40,492 bases of DNA from Deltaproteobacteria bacterium (GCA_029261815.1 JAJDAQ010000023.1:1-40492), one strand, 5' to 3'; positions 33,214 to 40,492 are shown, counted from the stretch's first letter. Numbers and translations are program-made. The notes: a model not told the origin generated them from the sequence alone.

Positions 33214-34389
33214 TCAGCTCCCAGCCGGGACCAGATCCTTCACCGCAGCCGGCATCTCGTCGGCAATCCGCACGATCGGGATTCCGGTCTGCGTATTGTG
33301 GTGCATCTCTGCGTGCGCTCGCGGCAGATCGTCCCAGCCGTAGATCTCCTTGTGGATCGTGGGCTTGAAGACGGAGCCGTAGAGCTCGGTCGCAGCCGCG
33401 CAACCATCGACGGTCTCGTAATGCGTGTGGTCGATCGTGACCTGCTTCACCGACATCAGTGTCGAGTTGTAATCGACGACCTGGGACAGCTGCCAGCCAG
33501 CTGACACGTTCACGCCCTGGCGCGCTGACACCGCGAGGCCGGCACCGAAGCACGGTCCGCGCAGCATGTCACAGACGACGTGGAACTGTTCACCACCCGT
33601 CAGACCCTTGCAGTGCTTCGTGAACGCGCGGACATCGTCCCGCGTGGCAAAGCGGTTGAACGCCTTCTGATCGATGCCGACGATGCCGTGCGCTTCGAGC
33701 GATGCACGGCGCTCGGCGCTGCCGGCGCAGAAGTACGCGTTGTGTCCCTCGGCTTTCGCCAACATGAGGAAGAGTTCGCCGACACCGCCGCCGAAGCTCA
33801 TGACGTTCAGGCGTGCCTTGTGCTCGGAGGACACCTTCAAGCGATAGATCCCGAGGGCGCGGCGCCAGAGGTGATAGGCGGTGGGCGCCCGCAGCGGCAG
33901 CGCCGCGATCTCCCACAGGTTCAAACCACAATCGAGGGGCGCCTTGATGAGCTGCCACTGATCGAGAACCGCCTCCTTGGCGTACCAGCCGGTCGACTCC
34001 TCGGCGTCGTAACCGTAGATGCGCAGCGGGTAGCCGTATTCGTCCGCACCGCCGTTGCAGTGCGTGATGACAATGTCGCCAACCGTGAATTTCTTGACCT
34101 GGTCGCCGATCTCCAGGATCTCGCCGGTCGCGCTGTTTCCGGGATAGATCTTGCCGCCGCGGGCGTCGGCGATGTTCACCGTATCCGCGGTCACCGCGTG
34201 ATCGATGTTGTGCTCGGCCGAGACCGCCAGGATCTTCATCCGGACCTCGGTCGGCTTCAGCGCCGGCAGGTCCAGGGTGTCGATCGTCAGGATCTTGGCG
34301 ACGTCGATGTCCTCGTTCGAGCGGTCGGCGCGCTCCTTTTCGGCGGCAATCGCGTCGGTCGTGATCGAGTAGGCGGGGACGGTCGACAT
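33214..34389 (-). CDS. Crotonyl-CoA carboxylase/reductase-like MDR oxidoreductase
   Basis: A 391-residue medium-chain dehydrogenase/reductase. The nucleotide-binding loop is MSFGGGVGELFLMLAKAEG, and the barrel domain has VGDIVITHCNGGADEYGYPLRIYGYD, close in pattern to the HCN...RIWGYE block of crotonyl-CoA carboxylase/reductase (Ccr). NLWEIAA, AYHL and the late TIDHTHY and WDDLPRAHAEMHHN segments also resemble Ccr, including its CO2-site Glu and His region (by eye). Ccr reduces and carboxylates crotonyl-CoA to ethylmalonyl-CoA. It is shorter than typical Ccr (about 430-450 residues), so a related reductase is possible. The ATG at 34389 has GGAG upstream; the longer frame to 34650 would overlap the divergent promoter. 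Confidence 0.7.
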   Translation of the reverse strand: MSTVPAYSITTDAIAAEKERADRSNEDIDVAKILTIDTLDLPALKPTEVRMKILAVSAEHNIDHAVTADTVNIADARGGKIYPGNSATGEILEIGDQVKKFTVGDIVITHCNGGADEYGYPLRIYGYDAEESTGWYAKEAVLDQWQLIKAPLDCGLNLWEIAALPLRAPTAYHLWRRALGIYRLKVSSEHKARLNVMSFGGGVGELFLMLAKAEGHNAYFCAGSAERRASLEAHGIVGIDQKAFNRFATRDDVRAFTKHCKGLTGGEQFHVVCDMLRGPCFGAGLAVSARQGVNVSAGWQLSQVVDYNSTLMSVKQVTIDHTHYETVDGCAAATELYGSVFKPTIHKEIYGWDDLPRAHAEMHHNTQTGIPIVRIADEMPAAVKDLVPAGS

Positions 34390-34418
34390 GGGGGCTCCTG
34401 GTCTCGGGAAGGCGCGGA

Positions 34419-34424
34419 ATCTTA
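34419..34424 (-). promoter_or_regulatory. -10-like box for the Ccr-like gene
   Basis: TAAGAT on the minus strand predicts a leader of about 22 bases with GGAG before the ATG. The -35 position (GATTCG) is poor, so the promoter may need activation or be weak. Confidence 0.35.
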
Positions 34425-34451
34425 GCGGCTTCGCGGCGTTCCGAATCCCTC

Positions 34452-34480
34452 TTGACGTCGTACCGACCGGTACGTAAGAT
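34452..34480 (+). promoter_or_regulatory. Strong sigma70-type promoter for the PF10118-tetR unit
   Basis: TTGACG (34452-34457), a 17-base spacer, then TAAGAT (34475-34480): near-consensus at both boxes with ideal spacing. The transcript would start near 34487 and have a leader of about 42 bases with an AGAGGA ribosome site. One palindrome fills the spacer and a second covers the start point. Confidence 0.8.
34459..34474. promoter_or_regulatory. Operator 1, near-perfect palindrome within the promoter spacer
   Basis: CGTACCGACCGGTACG is a 16-base palindrome with one central mismatch. It sits between the -35 and -10 boxes, where repressor binding would block polymerase. Its size fits a TetR-family dimer site. 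Confidence 0.7.
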
Positions 34481-34482
34481 TC

Positions 34483-34496
34483 GTACCGATCGGTAC
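34483..34496. promoter_or_regulatory. Operator 2, perfect palindrome at the transcription start
   Basis: GTACCGATCGGTAC is a perfect 14-base palindrome that matches operator 1 at 13 of 14 positions, offset by 23 bases. It overlaps the predicted start point. The tetR gene 0.9 kb downstream is the likely source of the binding protein. Confidence 0.7.
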
Positions 34497-34528
34497 AGTC
34501 CACTCGCCGCCCGCCCGAAGAGGATCCC

Positions 34529-35380
34529 ATGACCGCAGCCACCCTCCCGACTGAATCCGCGCCCCGAGCCTCGTTTCCGGTTCGAACCCCATCGTTCGAC
34601 TTCAACGGTGAGATCCCGCGCCACTGGATGAACGGAAACGCCATCGGCACTCACGTCTTCAACGGCCTGAACCTGGTCTTTCCGGAAGGCGAGCGGTTCT
34701 TCATCGAAGCCGTCCGCGACTGCGCCAAGGATGCGGACCTGAGCCCGGCCCTGCGCCGCGAGATTCGCGCGTTCAATGGCCAGGAAGGCCGACACGCCCA
34801 TGAGCACGAGCGGTACTTCGAGATCCTCGAGAAGCAGGGGTATGAGATCCAGCCGTTCCTGCAGCGCTTCACCAAGTTCATCGCATGGAGCAACCGCTTC
34901 ATGCCGGCCTCGTTGCGACTCGCCATCACGGCCGGCGCCGAGCACTACACCGCCACATTCGGGGCCATGGCGCTGCAGGACCCGTTCCTGGACGCCGCGC
35001 ATCCGACCATGCGCAAGCTCATCCTCTGGCATGCCACCGAAGAGGTGGAGCACAAGCACGTGGCCTTCGACGTGCTCCAGGCGACCCACCCGAGCCTCTG
35101 GCTGCGGCGGCTGGGCTTCGTGCTCGCCACCGTTGATCTGTTCGGCTTTTCGATCGCCGCGATGCGGATGTTGCTCAAGCAGGACAAGGCTGCAGGCCGC
35201 AGCACCGACGAAGACATGGCGCGCTCGCGAAACGAGATGAAGGAACGCCAGGAGCGCATGGCTCCGGAGATGAAGCGGCGCATCCGCGCTTATTGGCGAC
35301 GCGACTTCCATCCGAACGATGAGGATGACCACGCGCTGGCATATGCGAAACTCGAGGAGATCGGAATCCCGGCGGCCTAG
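34529..35380 (+). CDS. PF10118-type predicted metal-dependent hydrolase (ferritin-like)
   Basis: A 283-residue helical protein of the PF10118 'metal-dependent hydrolase' family. Likely metal ligands occur in RAFNGQEGRHAHEHERYFE, TAGAEHYTATFG and HATEEVEHKHVAFD; the spacing resembles a di-iron helical bundle. Its reaction is unknown to me. Such genes often lie beside TetR regulators and lipid or CoA enzymes, as here. It is the first gene after the operator-controlled promoter, and tetR follows 30 bases downstream. Confidence 0.85.
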   Translation: MTAATLPTESAPRASFPVRTPSFDFNGEIPRHWMNGNAIGTHVFNGLNLVFPEGERFFIEAVRDCAKDADLSPALRREIRAFNGQEGRHAHEHERYFEILEKQGYEIQPFLQRFTKFIAWSNRFMPASLRLAITAGAEHYTATFGAMALQDPFLDAAHPTMRKLILWHATEEVEHKHVAFDVLQATHPSLWLRRLGFVLATVDLFGFSIAAMRMLLKQDKAAGRSTDEDMARSRNEMKERQERMAPEMKRRIRAYWRRDFHPNDEDDHALAYAKLEEIGIPAA

Positions 35381-35410
35381 GGCGACCGGGCGCCGAACCT
35401 GCGAGGTCCC

Positions 35411-36082
35411 ATGGCCGCAAGAACGTCTACACGCCCCGGCAACGCGGAAGCATCCCGAGAACGGCTGATCGATTCCGCGATCTCCCTGTTCGGCGAACAC
35501 GGCTATGCCGCGACCGGGATCGGTGCGATCTGCGAGCGCGCGGGAATTGCCAAGACCGCGCTCTACCACCACTTCGGGAGCAAGGAAGGCCTGCTGGCCG
35601 AGGTGATCGAGCAGTTCGAGACACTGTGGATCGAGCGTCTCCAGAAGCGCGTCTATCTCCAGCCGGGTGTCGAGGATCGGATCGAGGCGCTGCTGCGCAG
35701 CTGGCTCGAGATCAGCCGGGAATCCCCCCATCTGTGGCGCCTGCCCCTGGTCGCTCACCTCGAGCAGGCCGGCAATTCCGAGCGCGTCCGGAACGCGCTG
35801 CGCAAGGTCTGGAAGCGCGCAGAAGAGGCGATCGTCCAGGGCATCGAAGACACCATCGGCCGCCCCCTTCCCGACCTCGATCTGGTGGCCGGAACGCTCG
35901 TCTCCGGCATGCAGACCCTGGTGCTGCGGCAAGCCACGCACCCGGACCCCGTGAGATTGGAGCGCGAACTCGCAGAGCTCGCCCAAACCCTCAAGCTCGC
36001 CGTCTGGATCCGCCTTCCCTACGAGCTGCAGTGCGCGATCCACTCGCTCGGCGAGCCGCAGGAAGCGACGACGCTCTCCTGA
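35411..36082 (+). CDS. TetR-family transcriptional repressor
   Basis: A 223-residue regulator. The N-terminal helix-turn-helix reads AISLFGEHGYAATGIGAICERAGIAKTALYHHFGSKEGLLAEV (about 20-62). The ligand-binding C-terminus is typical TetR size and its inducer cannot be read. Being in the same unit as the PF10118 gene, and with two palindromes on the promoter, it probably represses its own transcription and, at a distance, the divergent Ccr-like gene. An acyl-CoA inducer is an inference. Confidence 0.93.
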   Translation: MAARTSTRPGNAEASRERLIDSAISLFGEHGYAATGIGAICERAGIAKTALYHHFGSKEGLLAEVIEQFETLWIERLQKRVYLQPGVEDRIEALLRSWLEISRESPHLWRLPLVAHLEQAGNSERVRNALRKVWKRAEEAIVQGIEDTIGRPLPDLDLVAGTLVSGMQTLVLRQATHPDPVRLERELAELAQTLKLAVWIRLPYELQCAIHSLGEPQEATTLS

Positions 36083-36111
36083 AGTCGGCGCACGTCCTCG
36101 ATGGACGGAAC

Positions 36112-36140
36112 TTGATGGGCCGCGGACAGGCGCCTACCGT
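36112..36140 (+). promoter_or_regulatory. Promoter for the succinyl-CoA-synthetase-type operon
   Basis: TTGATG (36112-36117), a 17-base spacer and TACCGT (36135-36140) predict transcription from about 36147. The leader holds GGAG before the ATG at 36168. Confidence 0.6.
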
Positions 36141-36167
36141 GCGCCCTCCCCCCGCACCGGAGCCCCC

Positions 36168-37373
36168 ATGCGCTTCTACGAGTATGAATCCAAGGCGCTT
36201 TTCGCCAAGCACGGCTTGCCCCTGGGCACCCGCCAGGTCGTGAACTCGGCCGCCGAGGCCCGCGCCGCGGCCGAAGCCATCGGCGGACCCACGGTGATCA
36301 AGGGCCAGGTCCTCTCCGGCGGCCGCATGAAAGCGGGCGCGGTGAAATTTGCCGATACGCCCGACGAGGCCGCCGCCGAATTCGAAGCGGTCCTTCCGGT
36401 GATCGTGAATGGCGAGAGCGCGCGCTCGATCCTGATCGAGGAAAAGAGCCCGATCGCCCACGAATACTTCGTGTCGGTGACCTGGGACGGGCGCCGAAAG
36501 TTGCCCGTCGTGCTGTTCAGTGACATGGGCGGCATCGACATCGAGGAAGTCGCGGAGACCCACCCAGAGCACCTCTCGCGGACCCACTTCTCGACCATCC
36601 TCCCGCTGTCGGAGCGCGTCGCGAAGGAGGCCATCGGCGCGGTGGGCGTCACCGGCTCTGACCTCAACAAGCTCGTGCCCATCGTCTACAAGCTGATCCA
36701 ACTCTTTCTCGAATACGACCTCACGCTCGCGGAGATCAATCCCCTCGCGAAGCTGGACGACGGCCGATTCATTGTGCTCGATGGTCACCTCGACATGGAG
36801 GCCGAGGCGCGCGGCGACCACAAGGCGTTGCTCGCGGAGCTCGGCATCGGCGACGATGAGACGCGCCAGGCGCGCCCGCCGACCGAGTTCGAGATCGCGG
36901 GCGCACGCGTCAACGCCGTCGACCACCGCGGCGTCGCCGGCAACGTTGTCGAGTTCGACGGGAACCTGGGCCTCATCATCGGCGCAGGCGGCGGCTCGCT
37001 CACGCTATTCGACGCGGTTCGCAAACAAGGCGGCAAGCCGGCCAACTACTGCGAGATCGGCGGCAACCCGTCGATGAGCAAGGTCAAGAACCTGACCAAA
37101 CTGATCCTCTCGAAGCCCGGCGTCGACAAGATCGCGGTCATGATGAACGTCGTGTCGAACACGCGCGTCGACATCGTGGCCCGTGGCGTGATCAAGGGCT
37201 GCATCGAAGCGGGCAAGGACCCCGCCGAGGTGATCGCGATCTTCCGCATCCCGGGCGCCTGGGAGGACGAGGGATTCAAGATCCTGGCCAAGCACGGTGT
37301 CGAGTATTGCGACCGTAGTGTCTCCATGTACGAAGCCGCGGGCCGAGCCTGCGCGAAAATGGGGAGCAACTAA
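36168..37373 (+). CDS. Succinyl-CoA synthetase-type beta subunit
   Basis: An ATP-grasp acid-CoA ligase beta subunit, 401 residues. The start MRFYEYESKALFAKHGLPLG, GGPTVIKGQVLSGGRMKAG, and the late GGNPSMSKVKNLTKLIL are family hallmarks. The C-terminal MNVVSNTRVDIVARGVIKG differs from the usual VNIFGGIxRCDxIA block, so this is a divergent branch: succinate, malate (MtkA-like) or another acid may be the substrate. It forms a complex with the next gene's product, one base downstream. Confidence 0.88.
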   Translation: MRFYEYESKALFAKHGLPLGTRQVVNSAAEARAAAEAIGGPTVIKGQVLSGGRMKAGAVKFADTPDEAAAEFEAVLPVIVNGESARSILIEEKSPIAHEYFVSVTWDGRRKLPVVLFSDMGGIDIEEVAETHPEHLSRTHFSTILPLSERVAKEAIGAVGVTGSDLNKLVPIVYKLIQLFLEYDLTLAEINPLAKLDDGRFIVLDGHLDMEAEARGDHKALLAELGIGDDETRQARPPTEFEIAGARVNAVDHRGVAGNVVEFDGNLGLIIGAGGGSLTLFDAVRKQGGKPANYCEIGGNPSMSKVKNLTKLILSKPGVDKIAVMMNVVSNTRVDIVARGVIKGCIEAGKDPAEVIAIFRIPGAWEDEGFKILAKHGVEYCDRSVSMYEAAGRACAKMGSN

Positions 37374-37374
37374 C

Positions 37375-38292
37375 GTGTCGATTCTCATCACCGCACAGAC
37401 CACGTTCATCGTCCAGGGAATTACCGGCCGCGAGGCCGTGAACCTGACGAGAGAGAACCTCGACTACGGCGCCAAGATCATCGGCGGCGTTACCCCGGGG
37501 CGTGCGGGACGCGACGTCTACGGCGTGCCCGTCTACGACTGCGTGCGCGACATCGTCAAGGCGCACGGGCAACCCGAAGGCGCCATCGTCTCGGTGCCGC
37601 CGCGCTTCACCAAGGACGCGGTCTTCGAGGCCATCGAGAACGGCATCAAGACCATCGTGATCGTCACCGAGAACATTCCGCGCGGACAGGTCGCGCAGAT
37701 GGTCGAGCTCGCGAACCTGCGTGGCGCACGCATCATCGGACCGAACTGCCTCGGCATCATCTCTCCGGACGAGGCGAAGATGGGCGGTGTAGGCGGTCCG
37801 GCCGCGAATACGCGCCAGGCCTACACCAAGGGGCCCATTGGCGTGATGTCGCGCTCGGGTGGAATGACCACCGAGATCGCGTCGACATTGACGGCGGCCG
37901 GCCTCGGCCAGAGTACCTGTGTCTCGATCGGCGGCGACGCCATCATCGGCACGAGCTACGCCGAGCTGATGCCGTTCTTCGAAGCCGACGACGAGACAAA
38001 GGCCATCGCCATCTACTCCGAGCCCGGCGGGCGCATGGAAGCCGAACTCGCGGAATGGGTGAAGGAGAACAATTCCCGCCTCCCGATCGTGGCGTTCATG
38101 GCCGGTCGCTTCATGGACGAGATGAAGGGCATGCGATTCGGACACGCCGGCACCATCGTCGAAGGCAAGGAAGACACCACCGCCGAGAAGATCGAGCGGA
38201 TGGAAGCAGCGGGCATCGCGGTCGCCGAGCGGATCGAAGAGATCCCGGGCCTCATCCGCAGCGCGCTCTCCAGCAAGGGAATCGAGGTCTAG
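37375..38292 (+). CDS. Succinyl-CoA synthetase-type alpha subunit
   Basis: The 305-residue CoA-binding partner. CoA-site motif TTFIVQGITGREA, GVTPGRAG, the nucleotide-interface SRSGGMTTEIAS and the phosphohistidine His257 in FGHAGTI are all visible. The start is GTG at 37375, one base after the beta stop, with GGGAG upstream; the longer frame is a shadow. The SucD-type alpha subunit carries the phosphoryl group from ATP to the acid. It is followed by a ferredoxin-like gene after two bases. Confidence 0.93.
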   Translation: MSILITAQTTFIVQGITGREAVNLTRENLDYGAKIIGGVTPGRAGRDVYGVPVYDCVRDIVKAHGQPEGAIVSVPPRFTKDAVFEAIENGIKTIVIVTENIPRGQVAQMVELANLRGARIIGPNCLGIISPDEAKMGGVGGPAANTRQAYTKGPIGVMSRSGGMTTEIASTLTAAGLGQSTCVSIGGDAIIGTSYAELMPFFEADDETKAIAIYSEPGGRMEAELAEWVKENNSRLPIVAFMAGRFMDEMKGMRFGHAGTIVEGKEDTTAEKIERMEAAGIAVAERIEEIPGLIRSALSSKGIEV

Positions 38293-38294
38293 CG

Positions 38295-38516
38295 ATGCCG
38301 GGCATGTTCATCGATGTGGAAGTAGACGCGAAGGTCGCCGCCGACGCCGAGCTGACGAAGAAGCTCGTCGAGGTCTGCACCGTCAGCATCTTCGCCGCCA
38401 AGGACGACGGCACCCTCGACATCGTCGAGGACAACCTCGACGAGTGCGTACTCTGCGACCTCTGCATCCAGGCCGCGCCCAAGGGCACGGTTCGGGTCAA
38501 GAAGCTCTACGAGTAG
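38295..38516 (+). CDS. Small ferredoxin-like protein with a three-cysteine cluster motif
   Basis: A 73-residue protein, two bases downstream of the alpha subunit and so translated with it. Cys51, Cys54 and Cys57 match CxxCxxC of a bacterial ferredoxin, but the fourth ligand position (61) is Ala, just before the usual Pro62 (CIQAAPKG). A further Cys28 lies near the N-terminus. A [3Fe-4S] cluster, or a [4Fe-4S] cluster with Cys28 or an outside ligand, is possible. Linked ferredoxin and CoA-ligase genes suggest partnership with a 2-oxoacid:ferredoxin oxidoreductase elsewhere. It overlaps the convergent PEP-CTERM gene by ten bases. Confidence 0.75.
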   Translation: MPGMFIDVEVDAKVAADAELTKKLVEVCTVSIFAAKDDGTLDIVEDNLDECVLCDLCIQAAPKGTVRVKKLYE

Positions 38517-39349
38517 TCTCGGTCTGCCGCCCGACGGCGGCGAGACCGAAGCCCGCAAGCGGTCGCAACCAGCGTCGCGATCACGAGGTGTCCCGGCTCA
38601 GGGACCACCTGCAGCGACGTGATCTCGCCCGACCATCGTGTGAAGCTGACCGGTTCGAGACCATCGGCCGGCGGTGGCTCACCCGGCGCCAGGACACCGT
38701 CGTGGATGACCGTGCAGCCGAACCGCCCCAAGCCGGCGGAAGGAACCGCGAACGGGAACCCGGTGGCGGCGGGCGCCAGTTCGGCGGCCGCACTCGAGAA
38801 GGAACACATCGGCGCCCGGGATGGCACGTCGCTGTCGGCAAATGTATCGAAGGCTTCGAATCCGACCGTCGTACCCGGGAAGAAGCCGGCCACGGCGACG
38901 GCGCCGGTATAGTCCGCGAACCCCTCGTCCGACGCCGGGAACGGGAACGGGATCCCAATCGCACCAAAGAAGTCTCCCCCGATCCCGAAGGAGATGAAGC
39001 CCGGTCCGACCCCGGCGAAGGGGAAGACCCCGCCGAACCACGGACCCTGCGTCGCTTCGATCGCGCTGCGTTGCTGGCCTCCGAAGCTCGCTACGCCGTC
39101 CAGCACGCTGGCGAGTCCCGCCGGGTCACCTGTCACGTCGAACAGGATCTCCCCCGAGAACGCGGCTCCGGTCACGACCGAGGGCGTCAGGATGCCGAAT
39201 GGATCCTCGATCGTGTCGACGCTGCCGGCGTAGGTCGCGCGGATCGTGGATGCCGCGGCCGGGAGCGCGCTGGTAGCCACGACGCCGAGCAGGATGAATG
39301 CGGGAGCGGCCGTGTGCGTTAGGCGCAGCAGTCGGGAAGCGAGACCCAT
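38507..39349 (-). CDS. PEP-CTERM sorting-domain protein A
   Basis: A 280-residue exported surface protein. Signal peptide (FILLGVVATSALPAAAS), then a beta-rich body with AYAGSVDTIEDPFG-type opening, and a C-terminal tripartite sorting signal: VPEPG, a hydrophobic stretch (HLVIATLVATACGL) and an arginine cluster (RSRRRR). The signal is cut by an exosortase, which is not in this window. The ATG at 39349 has GGAGGAGG upstream. It is a paralogue of the next gene. Role unknown. Confidence 0.88.
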   Translation of the reverse strand: MGLASRLLRLTHTAAPAFILLGVVATSALPAAASTIRATYAGSVDTIEDPFGILTPSVVTGAAFSGEILFDVTGDPAGLASVLDGVASFGGQQRSAIEATQGPWFGGVFPFAGVGPGFISFGIGGDFFGAIGIPFPFPASDEGFADYTGAVAVAGFFPGTTVGFEAFDTFADSDVPSRAPMCSFSSAAAELAPAATGFPFAVPSAGLGRFGCTVIHDGVLAPGEPPPADGLEPVSFTRWSGEITSLQVVPEPGHLVIATLVATACGLRSRRRRAADRDYS

Positions 39350-39394
39350 CAGGTCCTCCTCCGCTTCCCACGGTGGTCGGATGCTACGCCGCTC

Positions 39395-40099
39395 CTACCG
39401 GACGCGCCAACGTCTTTCGCTAGTTGCCAGGAGCAGGAGCGCCAACAGGGCCGCGACGCCCGGTTCGGGCACGGTCGTGACCGTGAACTGCGAGATCGCG
39501 CCAAAGACCAGGGCGACGGAAGTCACCTGGGTCCCCTGTGACGTCGCCACGGTCTGGACCCGATCGCACCCGAACGCGGCGTCTGTAAACGGACCCAACG
39601 ACGCGGGCGCGTAGAATCCACCCGGATTCGCCGTGCCTGTCGTATCCGCGAGGGCGAGCGAGCAGCCCTCGCTGAAGCCTTGGGCGGGCACGCCGAAGGC
39701 GCCCGCACCGCTGAAGGTCACGGCCCAGAGGTCGGCCATCCCGGCGAATGTTTCAACGGCATCCTGCACCAGGATGACGGTCCCGACCCCGATCGCGTTC
39801 GCGGTCCCCAGCGAAGCCTGTCCCGTCATCGTCGTCGGTCCGAACGGATTCGCCGATGACACGGGGAGTGTGTAGATGCCGGGCGTGATCTCGAACGCAA
39901 AGAGGAGATCCAGCGTGATCGTGCCGCTGAATGCGGCCCCGAGGCCAAAGCCCGGCTGAAGGTGGCCACCAGGGTCGTTGACCGTATCGATCGTCCCGGC
40001 GAAGTCGATCCGGATCGGGGCCCCGGAGGCGGACGACCCCACGAGCAGAACGAACGGGAGAAGCAGAAGAAGCGCGGTGAGCGAGCGACGGGGAATCAT
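39395..40099 (-). CDS. PEP-CTERM sorting-domain protein B
   Basis: A 234-residue exported surface protein. Signal peptide (LLLLLPFVLLVGSSASG), a beta-rich body, and the C-terminal signal VPEPG, AALLALLLLATS, then RRWR. Its opening IRIDFAGTIDTVNDPGGHLQPGFGLGAAFSG matches protein A in order (AGSVDTIEDP..L.P....GAAFSG), so the two arose by duplication. A ribosome site (GGGGGGAGACC) precedes the ATG. It is upstream of protein A on the minus strand with 45 bases between. Confidence 0.88.
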   Translation of the reverse strand: MIPRRSLTALLLLLPFVLLVGSSASGAPIRIDFAGTIDTVNDPGGHLQPGFGLGAAFSGTITLDLLFAFEITPGIYTLPVSSANPFGPTTMTGQASLGTANAIGVGTVILVQDAVETFAGMADLWAVTFSGAGAFGVPAQGFSEGCSLALADTTGTANPGGFYAPASLGPFTDAAFGCDRVQTVATSQGTQVTSVALVFGAISQFTVTTVPEPGVAALLALLLLATSERRWRVR

Positions 40100-40161
40100 C
40101 GGAGGTCTCCCCCCTTCCCTGCCTTCATCCTACGCCTGGCGACATGCCGCTGCAATCGACG

Positions 40162-40492
40162 CTAGGCCGAGAGCTCCAGCATCCGTTCGATCGGGATCAG
40201 CGCCTTCACGCGGATGTCCTCGGGCACGGTGACCTCGTTGTCCAGGTCGCGGAGGCAGAGGTAGAGCTTCTCCAGCGTATTGAGGCGCATGAAGGGGCAG
40301 CGGTTGCAGGCGCAGCTCTCGTCCATGCCCGGGGCCTGAAGGATGACCTTCGACTTGCCAGCCTTCGTTAGTTCCTGCTCGATCGTGTGAAAGACGCCAT
40401 CTTCGGTCGCGATGATCAGCGTGTCGGCCGGGCTTTCGACCGAGCGCTTGATGATCTTCGAAGTCGACCCGATGAAGTGCGCCTGGTCGAGC
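40162..40492 (-). CDS. nadA: Quinolinate synthase, C-terminal part (runs off the right edge)
   Basis: The last 110 codons of NadA, which condenses iminoaspartate with dihydroxyacetone phosphate to quinolinate in NAD synthesis. I read IGSTSKIIK, IIATEDGVFH, QAPGMDESCACNRCPFMRLNTLEKLYLCL and IPIERMLELSA. The cluster cysteines CACNRC are the known NadA C-terminal motif. The stop is TAG at 40164-40162. The start lies outside the window. Confidence 0.93.
   Translation of the reverse strand, partial: LDQAHFIGSTSKIIKRSVESPADTLIIATEDGVFHTIEQELTKAGKSKVILQAPGMDESCACNRCPFMRLNTLEKLYLCLRDLDNEVTVPEDIRVKALIPIERMLELSA

Noticed and set aside
33590-36043. An 817-codon open frame on the minus strand
   Set aside because: It lies antisense to the PF10118 and tetR genes and overlaps the Ccr-like gene; the translation has no motifs and is Arg/Gly-rich, typical of a high-GC shadow frame.
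2597-40370. The hexamer CTAACG/CGTTAG seen about a dozen times, several at stop codons
   Set aside because: The number is about what base composition predicts on two strands in 40 kb, so I do not treat it as a motif.

Overview
The window looks like chromosome from a high-GC, Gram-negative, aerobic heterotroph. A TonB-dependent receptor, a DUF481 outer-membrane protein, lipoproteins and two PEP-CTERM proteins show an outer membrane. Many acyl-CoA enzymes point to oxidation of unusual carboxylic acids. The gene mix resembles uncultured deltaproteobacterial, Myxococcota or Binatota-like genomes, but no marker here fixes the phylum. I see no phage genes, insertion sequences or CRISPR arrays. Coding density is very high and no gene-free stretch exceeds 300 bases.

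Layout. 1-1820: 5' part of a TonB receptor gene, a proline tRNA and an esterase. 1945-3953: leuC-leuD. 3985-12048: a tightly overlapped six-gene run encoding an MscS-type channel, a CorA-type transporter, an exported desuccinylase-like zinc hydrolase, an inactive transglutaminase fused to seven membrane helices, an ATP-grasp ligase and an exported HExxH peptidase. This is the most unusual locus in the window. 12038-13789 (minus): a sugar-nucleotide epimerase and an enoyl-CoA hydratase. 14625-18575 (minus): an acyl-CoA synthetase and two acyl-CoA dehydrogenases resembling the mycobacterial FadD19 and FadE28/FadE29 steroid side-chain enzymes, with a divergent crotonase (18698-19516) that lacks both usual catalytic glutamates.

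19513-23677: an orphan membrane protein, a secreted cupin, a small prenyltransferase/squalene-cyclase-like toroid protein and a DUF255 thioredoxin-domain protein. 23714-25969: a tungstate-type ABC importer (tupB-tupC-tupA). 25970-33193: a mixed block with a DUF481 protein, an isovaleryl-CoA-dehydrogenase-type enzyme, an SPFH protein, a PilZ protein, a PAS protein, a dienelactone hydrolase, a MaoC-like protein and an SRPBCC protein. 33214-36082: a crotonyl-CoA carboxylase/reductase-like gene divergent from a PF10118 gene and tetR, with two palindromic operators over a strong promoter. 36168-38516: succinyl-CoA-synthetase-type beta and alpha subunits plus a 73-residue ferredoxin-like protein with three of four cluster cysteines. 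38507-40099 (minus): two paralogous PEP-CTERM proteins. 40162-end (minus): the C-terminal part of nadA.

Two window-wide patterns stand out. All nine convergent gene pairs overlap or are separated by no more than 20 bases, leaving little or no room for intrinsic terminators. Several genes without a Shine-Dalgarno sequence carry a -10-like hexamer 6-8 bases before the start codon, which suggests leaderless transcripts.
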